DNA from: JBGVMW01 sp045125095
GTDB taxonomy: Bacteria > Bacillota > Clostridia > Lachnospirales > Lachnospiraceae
Direction: 5' to 3'
Assembly (NCBI GenBank): GCA_045125095.1
Contig: JBGVMW010000059.1
Span: forward strand, 1-61,831
DNA: 61,831 nucleotides
In this document: positions 48,071-54,821 of the stretch, piece by piece
Layout: each line of letters starts with the position of its first letter
Numbering within the stretch: the stretch's first letter is position 1
Made by a program: the position numbers and the translations under genes
Notes under the pieces: model-generated
The model's input: only the letters and a program-made list of their open reading frames with translations
The model's database searches: none
Told to the model about the DNA's origin: nothing

Positions 48071-48956
48071 ATGGCTATTTACGCGATGAGTGATATTCAT
48101 GGTATGTATGGTCCTTTAATGAGAAGGATTAAGCAACTGGATCTTAATACTTTTAAATCTGGGAAAAACACGCTTATTATGCTCGGGGATTATATTGATG
48201 TTGGGAAAAATAGTTTCAAGGTTCTTAAGACTCTGTTTGATTTGCAGAAAGAAATCGGTGATAAGAATATGATTGTCCTTTTAGGTAACCATGATAAATG
48301 GTTTATCGAATTTTTAGAAGGACATAATAATGGGTGGTTGTCTGATTTTAGAAGTTTTGCAGTTCTAGAAGCTTTTCTTACAGAAGAGGAAAATACAAAG
48401 CTTAACAAAATGATTAACCATATGGAGCCAGGATGTGAGAAGACAAATCAAATTGTAAAATTTGTTCGTCAATGTTTGATGAGTAGTCATGGAGACATTC
48501 TGAAATGGCTTAAAAATCTACCGCTTTATTATAAAACTGATAATCAGATATTTGTTCATGCTGGAATAGATGAAGATGCGGAAGAGTGGTGGGAAACAGG
48601 CACCACTGATGAGATGTTTATTGAGAAATATCCACCAACCAAAGGTAAGTTTTATATGGACATTATTGCAGGTCATGTATCTACTTCGACGGCCTCTGGG
48701 AATAAGGATATGCATGACATCTTTTTTGATGGTGAGAATCATTTTTTTTGTTGATGGTATCGATTCTTATCCTTACTCTACGAAAGATGATGATAGGGTT
48801 ATTCCATTACTTGTATACGAAGAATATGATGGATATGGAGTGTATTATTCATTGTTAGAAAACGGTGAAAAAAAGCTTTTAAGACTTAATACACCTAAAG
48901 GAGCTGGAGGAGATATTCAATCTGGATTTCAAGAATCATGGGACTTTAAGAACTAA
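48071..48956 (+). pseudogene. PPP-type metallophosphoesterase with a frameshift in a T8 run
   Basis: The first frame (48071-48754) gives 227 residues with motifs MSDIHGMYG, MLGDYIDVG, LLGNHDKW and FVHAGID, then IIAGHVST, all the metal ligands of a calcineurin-like phosphatase. It stops right after GENHFF. The downstream frame continues VDGIDSYPYSTKDDDRVIPL and onward to a natural end at 48956. Removing one T from the run TTTTTTTT (48742-48749) joins the two. Since the catalytic core is complete, the short form may still be active. A phase-variable tract, slippage or sequencing error are alternatives. Confidence 0.8.
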
Positions 48957-49024
48957 ACTATTGGTTCATATATTAGTCTGAAAAAAGCTGATATAGTAAT
49001 TTTACAACAAAAATATCGAGTTTA

Positions 49025-49117
49025 AAAACCGGGAGAACGAATGATGACATTAAGAACCACGGCATAATTCTGCTCATTTGCGGAGTCTGGTTCTTATGGT
49101 CTAAGTAACCCGGTTTT
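49025..49117 (+). ncRNA. Structured leader or small RNA of unknown class
   Basis: AAAACCGGG (49025-49033) pairs with CCCGGTTTT (49109-49117); inside, AAGAACCA (49052-49059) pairs with TGGTTCTT (49088-49095). Both stems are perfect and coaxial with internal loops of 18 and 13 nt. It lies 48 nt before the 49165 gene in a 208-nt stretch without coding sequence (48957-49164). There is no T-tract right after it, so it is not a standard terminator. Confidence 0.55.
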
Positions 49118-49164
49118 GTGCTTTAATGTAATGCACATTCCCTTAAAGAAAAGGAGAACACGAT

Positions 49165-49560
49165 ATGGTAAAAATGAATTTCACTAACAATCAAACAGCA
49201 TTTGAATATGCACTTTATATGATAGCCGCGAGCTATTTTGACAGGACGATCTGTATATCAAGAGTAACAGAGCGGAAGATGCTACTGCAGTATAAAGAAC
49301 AAAAGCTTAATAAGCAGTACCAGATGGAAGATATTTGTATTGAATTTATGGATGACTTGGCAAAGAAGCTTCCGGCTGATTTTTTCAATCGTACAGTAGA
49401 GGTTAAGCTAAATAGAATGACATCAAGAATAATAGAGATTATCATTGGAGATAATCAAAGCTTTATAGTATTTCGTGCAATATATGCAGGAAAGAAATCC
49501 GAAATTCAGTATCAGATTTGGAGAAAGAAACCACAAAAGAAAAGAAGAAGGGCTGCTTAA
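49165..49560 (+). CDS. Hypothetical protein
   Basis: 131 residues, mixed helix and strand, very basic at the C-terminus (RRKKPQKKRRRAA would read KKPQKKRRRAA at the end), which suggests nucleic-acid binding. No family recognised. AAGGAGAA precedes the ATG. The stop lies in a GGCTGC-ttaa-GGCAGCC hairpin (49550-49568) just before the next gene. Confidence 0.65.
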   Translation: MVKMNFTNNQTAFEYALYMIAASYFDRTICISRVTERKMLLQYKEQKLNKQYQMEDICIEFMDDLAKKLPADFFNRTVEVKLNRMTSRIIEIIIGDNQSFIVFRAIYAGKKSEIQYQIWRKKPQKKRRRAA

Positions 49561-49581
49561 GGCAGCCTTTGGAGGATGTAT

Positions 49582-50592
49582 ATGGCAGGAAAGATATTTG
49601 TCACAGGGGATTGTCATAGTGACTTTAGAAAATTTAATATGGAAAACTTTCCTGAACAGTCGGAATTAGATAAAAATGATTATGTTATTATCTGTGGAGA
49701 CTTTGGTGGAATATGGGAAGTAGGATGGGAAAGTAAAAATGAAAAATATTGGTTGAAGTGGCTTGATAATAAGCGCTACACAACACTCTTTGTTGATGGA
49801 AATCATGAGAATTTCGATAGACTTAATGGTTATCCTGTAAAAGAATGGAAAGGTGGCTTGGTACATGAGATAAGACCATCTGTACTGCATTTGATGAGAG
49901 GTCAAATTTATGAGCTTGCTGGTAAGAAAATATTTACGTTTGGAGGAGCAAGTAGCCACGATGTGTCAGGTGGAATCCTTGATACAGAAGATCCAGATTT
50001 TGCTAAGAAAAAGAAAGAGGCGGATAAAGGATGGGAACCATATAGAATTAAGCATTTGTCATGGTGGGAAATAGAGTTACCATCTGATGCAGAATATGAT
50101 GAAGCATCAAAGAATCTCGAAAAATCAAATTTTGAGATTGATTATATTATTTCGCATTGTTGTTCGACAGAGTGTCAGAATTTAATTTCTCCAAATGGGG
50201 CTTATGTCCCAGATGCATTAACAGATTTCTTTAACCTCGTCAGAGCAAAATGCAAGTATAAAAAATGGTATTTTGGACATTATCATATGGATTTGACTGT
50301 GTCAGAGAACGAAACCTTGCTTTATGATTTGATTCTTCCGCTTGGTGAAACGGTGGAGAACAAAAAATATATTCCGGGACGCCCTAGATACAATAGGGGA
50401 GATGACGTTGATTTCTGGTTGAACAATGGAAAAAACAATATAAGATTATGTGGGAACATTGAAATTGTAGATAGATATGGTTCATTCGAGAGACCAGATG
50501 AACCATCTTATGATATATGCGCCTATTATGAAGGCGAAGAGGTGTTGTTCAAGCATGTGCCAGAGACAGATGTGATTGGTTACTCAGAATAA
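49582..50592 (+). CDS. Calcineurin-like metallophosphoesterase
   Basis: 336 residues. Metal-site motifs: VTGDCHSDF (residues 7-15), ICGDFGGIW, VDGNHENFD, ISHCCS and WYFGHYHMD. This is the D-x-H / G-D / G-N-H-E / H / G-H-x-H pattern of the family. It is of the type often found in Firmicute mobile elements; the substrate is not known. The C-terminal 80 residues are unique. The start at 49582 is chosen (GGAGG 6 nt upstream). It is the second phosphoesterase of this block. Confidence 0.88.
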   Translation: MAGKIFVTGDCHSDFRKFNMENFPEQSELDKNDYVIICGDFGGIWEVGWESKNEKYWLKWLDNKRYTTLFVDGNHENFDRLNGYPVKEWKGGLVHEIRPSVLHLMRGQIYELAGKKIFTFGGASSHDVSGGILDTEDPDFAKKKKEADKGWEPYRIKHLSWWEIELPSDAEYDEASKNLEKSNFEIDYIISHCCSTECQNLISPNGAYVPDALTDFFNLVRAKCKYKKWYFGHYHMDLTVSENETLLYDLILPLGETVENKKYIPGRPRYNRGDDVDFWLNNGKNNIRLCGNIEIVDRYGSFERPDEPSYDICAYYEGEEVLFKHVPETDVIGYSE

Positions 50593-50614
50593 CAAATAAG
50601 GAGGTGGCAATAAA

Positions 50615-50854
50615 GTGCCTTATAGATATCGAGAAGTATTCTGTCCACTCTGCGAAAAGAAATTTATGTGGTTGCAAACCAATAATGATGTTTATAATTT
50701 GGGCTATTACATAGATTTTGAGACAAATAAAAAGGCTGGTAAGGCCCTTTGCAGTGGTTGTGAAAGTGCTTTGATAGTGTTTGATGGAGAACTTGAGGGC
50801 CATCTTCCAGATGAGTATCCAGATATGCACTTTGTTAGAGAATATGGGATTTGA
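50615..50854 (+). CDS. Small zinc-binding protein
   Basis: 79 residues with two Cys pairs, CPLC (about 10-13) and CSGC (about 46-49): VFCPLCEKKFMWLQ ... KALCSGCESALIVF. It starts on GTG after AAGGAGGTG. Its end overlaps the frame before the next gene. No family recognised. Confidence 0.7.
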   Translation: MPYRYREVFCPLCEKKFMWLQTNNDVYNLGYYIDFETNKKAGKALCSGCESALIVFDGELEGHLPDEYPDMHFVREYGI

Positions 50855-50874
50855 GTAAAAAGAGGTGGCGCAGA

Positions 50875-51078
50875 ATGAAGGAATGCATTATTAAAGCGAA
50901 CTGTCCAGTATGTTTGGCTAGCTGTGAAGATATTGTATATCAAAACTCTGGACCAATTGTAAGAATATACTGTTCCAAGTGCGGTGTGGTTTATAACGAT
51001 TACGATGCGAAAAAAAATGGGTTTAAAGACATCATTTCCTATTGGAATCATATAGGTGTATACATGCCACATGATTGA
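50875..51078 (+). CDS. Small Lar-like zinc protein
   Basis: 67 residues: IKANCPVCLASCEDIVYQ, then RIYCSKCGVVYNDYDA and IISYWNHIG. The layout of two CxxC pairs followed by a helix ending in W-N matches Lar-type restriction alleviation proteins, which modulate type I restriction. With such a small domain the match is only suggestive. ATG at 50875 with AGAGGTGG upstream. Confidence 0.55.
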   Translation: MKECIIKANCPVCLASCEDIVYQNSGPIVRIYCSKCGVVYNDYDAKKNGFKDIISYWNHIGVYMPHD

Positions 51079-51117
51079 AATAACAATGATAACGAATTTA
51101 TTAGTGGAGGTAGAGTG

Positions 51118-52110
51118 ATGAGAGATATTATTTTTCAAGAATTACGTGAATGCAATCGAGTAATTAGTCAGATTAATGCAGCTGATGAGCGAGAAAACGG
51201 AAACAAAATACTAACAGATGTTGTTGAGAAAATGTGCGAACTGACGAATATTGGAAGAAAAGAAGGTATTCTAGCGTTAGAAGAGGCTGCGTGTGATCTA
51301 GAGGATTTTTACAATGGGAAATACTTGAAGTCAATGATTATGTTAATAGTAGATGGAACAGATCCAGAATTGGTAGAAGAGCTGAGCTCCGCCAGATATT
51401 TTTCCGCTAATCTTTCAGGGTATGCGGCATTACATTATCTTGTAATGATGTTTGGAAGTTTAGCTATTCAGGCAGGAGAGAATCCAAGGGTCATCGAGGA
51501 AAAGCTACTTGCACTAATTCCAGATGAAGTGGCTGATTTGTATCGTAAAAAGCAGGATGAACCCAAAAATGATCCTCAAATACAAGAGGGAGAACTTAAT
51601 TTAGATATATTAGAAGAGTATTATAAGGGAGGCATTGCAGCAACGCCTGGGGACGAAAGCTATTTCCAGATTAAAGTGACAGATTATGCTATCAAATCAT
51701 TAGATGACAGAAGTATTCAAAGGGTTTTAAGAGATGTTGATAATTGTGATTTGGCCCTCGCTATGAAAGGGTTAAGCGGTGAAGTGAGACACCGTTTGTT
51801 CGATAATTTATCAAGAAGACTAGCAATTATGATTGCAGAAGACATGGAATTTATGGGACCTGTTAGGATGAAAGATGTTGCAAAGGCAGTTGCTAAAATC
51901 TTTAACATTATTATTAAACTGATTAGATATGGCGAGGTGACTAGTGCAGACGGAGAAGCACTGTGCTTATTTGCTAAAATATTTGATGCAGCTGAAGATG
52001 ATGCTATGAATCAAAAAATCGAAGAAGCGGAAAGTGATATATATAAGTTGATGAAAGAGTACAATTCGTCATCTCATAAAATAATAAATGCTCCATGGAA
52101 AAATTCATAG
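51118..52110 (+). CDS. MotA cytoplasmic domain (no membrane helices) fused to FliG motor domain
   Basis: 330 residues. Residues 44-90 (NIGRKEGILALEEAACDLED ... MLIVDGTDPELVEEL) match the MotA cytoplasmic loop, and 113-136 (GSLAIQAGENPRVIEEKLL) match the MotA C-terminus; the TM3-TM4 hairpin that normally lies between is missing, as are TM1-TM2. Residues 186-275 match FliG_C: LDDRSIQRVLRDVD, DLALAMKGLSGEV, then EDMEFMGPVRMKDV. Torque residues seem kept: R47 and E55 (E. coli MotA R90, E98; same spacing of 8), and R234, E241/D242, R250 (FliG R281, D288/D289, R297). In the motor these surfaces contact each other; here they are in one soluble chain. Likely an oligomeric switch or ring. No flagellar gene is in the window. 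Confidence 0.88.
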   Translation: MRDIIFQELRECNRVISQINAADERENGNKILTDVVEKMCELTNIGRKEGILALEEAACDLEDFYNGKYLKSMIMLIVDGTDPELVEELSSARYFSANLSGYAALHYLVMMFGSLAIQAGENPRVIEEKLLALIPDEVADLYRKKQDEPKNDPQIQEGELNLDILEEYYKGGIAATPGDESYFQIKVTDYAIKSLDDRSIQRVLRDVDNCDLALAMKGLSGEVRHRLFDNLSRRLAIMIAEDMEFMGPVRMKDVAKAVAKIFNIIIKLIRYGEVTSADGEALCLFAKIFDAAEDDAMNQKIEEAESDIYKLMKEYNSSSHKIINAPWKNS

Positions 52111-52122
52111 TTGGAGGTGTTT

Positions 52123-52878
52123 ATGAAGAAGATGCAAGTTTATCATTCTATGGAAAAGGAACTGTTTCATGTACATACGCATAGATGCAAACATGCAAGT
52201 TCTGCGGCAGACGTTGAATATGTAGAAAAGGCAATTGAATTAGGTGCAAGTAGAATAGTGTTCACAGATCATGCTCCTTTTCCAGATAATCCGTTTGGCA
52301 ATAGGATGGATATTGAGGAGCTTCCTGAATACATAGAATCGCTTACGGAACTGAAGAAAGCATATAAAAAGAAGATAGAAGTTTGTTGTGGTTTAGAAAT
52401 TGAATATTTGCCTTCGTTTCAGGATTATTATTTTGAACTAAAGAAAATGGATGGAGTAGATTTGCTCATTATTGGCCAGCATTTCTTTGAACAATCTGAA
52501 GGAAAATATAGTTTTGACGATGAGGATAAAACACACGAATTTAGAGGATTATGTGAGGCGATGGTGCAAGGGATTAATACAGAATTATTTGATGTTGTTG
52601 CTCATCCAGACAGAGCTTTTAGAAGATGTAAGCAATTTGAACGGGCAGAAATAGACGCTGCAAAATCAGTGATTTGGGCGGCAGCTTGGAATGGTGTTTA
52701 TTTAGAGAAAAATTATTCTTCTATGCACAGAAAGAATCAGTATAAAGAGGGCTTTTGGACATTGCTTCCGGCAAAGGCTATGGTTTTATATGGACTTGAT
52801 GCTCACTCAATAAAAGAAATGGAAAAGGGTTATATAGATGTTGAAAAAATGCAGAATGAAGTAGATAAAACGGTGTAA
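52123..52878 (+). CDS. PHP-domain phosphoesterase (histidinol-phosphatase-like)
   Basis: 251 residues with the PHP metal ligands: HVHTHRCKH (HxH), FTDHAPF, CGLEIEYLP (Glu), IIGQHFF (His), VVAHPDR (H-x-D) and GLDAHS (D-x-H) near the end. PHP proteins hydrolyse phosphomonoesters or act in DNA repair. No histidine genes are near, so the true substrate is probably different. The start at 52123 has GGAGG upstream. It ends the 49-53 kb run; ACAATT-ttat-AATTGT (near 52890) is a weak hairpin after it. Confidence 0.87.
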   Translation: MKKMQVYHSMEKELFHVHTHRCKHASSAADVEYVEKAIELGASRIVFTDHAPFPDNPFGNRMDIEELPEYIESLTELKKAYKKKIEVCCGLEIEYLPSFQDYYFELKKMDGVDLLIIGQHFFEQSEGKYSFDDEDKTHEFRGLCEAMVQGINTELFDVVAHPDRAFRRCKQFERAEIDAAKSVIWAAAWNGVYLEKNYSSMHRKNQYKEGFWTLLPAKAMVLYGLDAHSIKEMEKGYIDVEKMQNEVDKTV

Positions 52879-52937
52879 CAACAATTTTATAATTGTCTGA
52901 TAATTCAAATTGATTTTATTCCAATAATGGAGTAAAA

Positions 52938-53029
52938 TATAATAGAATTATTTCAATACGAAATAAACGACTGTGAAATACCAGCCTGTTTCGTGGAAGG
53001 TGCTTTGCGGTAACGTGAGGCACCTTTTT
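52938..53029 (+). promoter_or_regulatory. -10 box, structured leader and terminator before the 53055 gene
   Basis: TATAAT at 52938-52943 (no good -35 at 17 nt). The leader pairs ACGAAA (52958-52963) with TTTCGT (52989-52994), then forms AAGGTGC / GCACCTT (52997-53003, 53020-53026) with five T, a terminator ending 25 nt before the start codon. This attenuator arrangement parallels the riboswitch before the paralogous 24787 gene, but it lacks the GEMM-I core. Confidence 0.55.
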
Positions 53030-53054
53030 GTGTTATTAGAGAAAGGATAGCGAG

Positions 53055-53264
53055 ATGGAGTATATTACAATTCAACAAGCTTCCGAGAAGTGGGAAATTG
53101 GGATAAGGAGAATTAACACTTTATGTAATGGAGGACGAATAGAAGGAGCTATGAAATTTGGAAATACTTGGGCTATACCTATAGATGCAGAAAAACCTAA
53201 AGATGAAAGAATCAAGTCTGGTAGGTATGTAAAGGATAAGGGGGTCAAGTATGGAGAAGATTGA
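53055..53264 (+). CDS. Small excisionase/MerR-like HTH protein
   Basis: 69 residues, a paralogue of the 24787 protein: ITIQQASEKWEIGIRRINTL, CNGGRIEGAMKFGNTWAIPI, then DAEKPKDERIKSGRY. GAAAGGA precedes the ATG. It also lies right after a terminator leader. Probable DNA-binding; it may control the following defence-like genes. Confidence 0.8.
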   Translation: MEYITIQQASEKWEIGIRRINTLCNGGRIEGAMKFGNTWAIPIDAEKPKDERIKSGRYVKDKGVKYGED

Positions 53265-53310
53265 TATGATAAGACAAACTGTGGGAAATGCAGTAAGATG
53301 TTTATATTAA

Positions 53311-53664
53311 ATGATTATGACTGTAGATGAAGAGACATATGAGTGTCATGTTATTGATTATAACAAAGAACTTCGTAATATATCTGAGGCTATAGCTTCA
53401 TTTGACGCATTTTGTGATGACTTATACGTAAATATTCATCCAGAAGATAGAGAGGGATTTGACCAGTTTACAGATCCGAATTATTTCCCTAAGGAACTTG
53501 CAGATAAAGTTTTTACTTCATATGAGTGCCGCATAGGTGCTAGCTATGGATGGGTACTGTTACCATTAAAAGACGATATGGTTGATTTAGATGAATACAT
53601 AGAGATGGCAGATTCAAAAATGTATGAAATGAAAGTTCAACGTGATGAGTATCGTAGGGACTAG
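53311..53664 (+). pseudogene. Diguanylate-cyclase remnant (PAS-like start joined to GGDEF C-terminal end)
   Basis: 117 residues. The first half (ETYECHVIDYNKELRN ... IHPEDREGF) resembles the PAS part of Lachnospiraceae GGDEF proteins. The second half (ECRIGASYGWVLLPL ... EYIEMADSKMYEMKVQRDEY) is the end of a GGDEF domain, with the usual ADxxMYxxK helix. The GG(D/E)EF active site between them is gone, so it cannot make c-di-GMP. No good ribosome site is visible. A deletion derivative is the likely origin. Confidence 0.6.
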
Positions 53665-54802
53665 TGAGGTTAAGTGTGGTAGGAATTGATTTTTTTGACA
53701 TTGATGTGATTAATACCTTGATACCAATCTTTTCAATGCATCCAGATAAAGAATATCTGGTATATGATGTAAAAGATGCGAATAGTATTGAACCAATTAC
53801 TAAGGCTATCAAGAAGCGTGAGAATCAACAAATTGAGGTTGTAGCAGTTCCGGTAGATTCGGATAATTTTTTGGATATTGAGCGTGCTTTAGATGAAATA
53901 TTACAAGCTGAACAAAATCAAGCCGTATACATTGACTTGACGGGTGGTTCCGAATTAATGAACGCTTGTGGGTATAAATTGGGGATTCAATATGATGTTC
54001 AATTGCTTCATGTTAACTTCAAGAATATGAAGATTCTCGACATAAAAAGGGCGAGATAATTGGTGATGTAGCGGATGTTACACTATCAGATTATTTAGAG
54101 GGAATCGGAGCAAAAAGATTGATTGACTCTCATCATATACCTTCTGAAGAAGAGTATTCTGAGTTAAAAGAACTTGCAGAGGTCATTTTTGAGAATATTT
54201 CTGCATGGAAGTCTTTGAACAAAAAAATAAAAGCTAGACCCCAAAATTATGCTGATGGTATACAGAAGATTCCTTATAAGAAAAATGAGGAGATTATTGT
54301 TCAGAAACTATTAGAAAAAGGTTATCTTGTTGATGAAAAGAAGAGATATAAGTTTCGAGATGAAAAGGCTAAGGAATTTATAATTACATTGGGTATTTGG
54401 CTTGAGCTATATATCTATATCATTGCCAAAGAAAATTTTGGGGATGCAGAATTGGGAGTTGTTATTGACTGGAATAATAGAGATGGTCGAGAGGGTAAGG
54501 ATAACGAGATAGATGTTGTCCTTATGTATAAATCTATACCAGTATTTATATCTTGTAAAATGACAAAACCAAGTGCATTAGATGTAAGTGAGGTTGGCTT
54601 TTTATCAAAGCGTTTGGCCGGACAACGAGGACAGGCAATTCTTGCAACAACAGAAAAAATTAAAGAAACTGGAAATGAAAAAACAAAAGGAATTCATTAT
54701 CGAATGAAAGAAATGCATATCGGTTGTATTGAAACGAATGAGTTTTATACTAAATCTGATAAAGAAGTTATGCTGGAGGCGCTTCATTCGATTGGATTAT
54801 AG
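53664..54802 (+). pseudogene. Card1/Can2-like CARF nuclease (DUF1887) broken by a frameshift
   Basis: Frame 1 (53664-54059): a CARF-like domain, MRLSVVGIDFFDIDVIN ... YIDLTGGSELMNACGYKLG, where LTGGSELM is the ligand-binding motif. Frame 2 (from about 54044 to 54802) reads GEIIGDVADVTLSDYLEG ... and then a PD-(D/E)xK nuclease: GIWLELYIY, VVIDWNN, NEIDVVLMY and VFISCKMTKP. One extra A in AAAAA (54044-54048) would join them as DIKKGEIIG. Intact, this is a single about 379-residue protein, like Card1, a nuclease switched on by cyclic tetra-adenylate in type III CRISPR. No CRISPR genes are here. Frameshift may be decay, sequencing error or programmed slippage. Confidence 0.8.
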
Positions 54803-54821
54803 ATGCTAGGGGGCGAGTTTA

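Noticed and set aside
51118..52110. Part of a flagellar operon
   Set aside because: No other flagellar structural, export or stator gene is present, and membrane helices of MotA are absent from the fusion.
52938..53029. Second c-di-GMP riboswitch before the 53055 gene
   Set aside because: The GGGCAAA, GACGCAAA and ATGGTAGCC core is missing; only an attenuator-like leader is supported.
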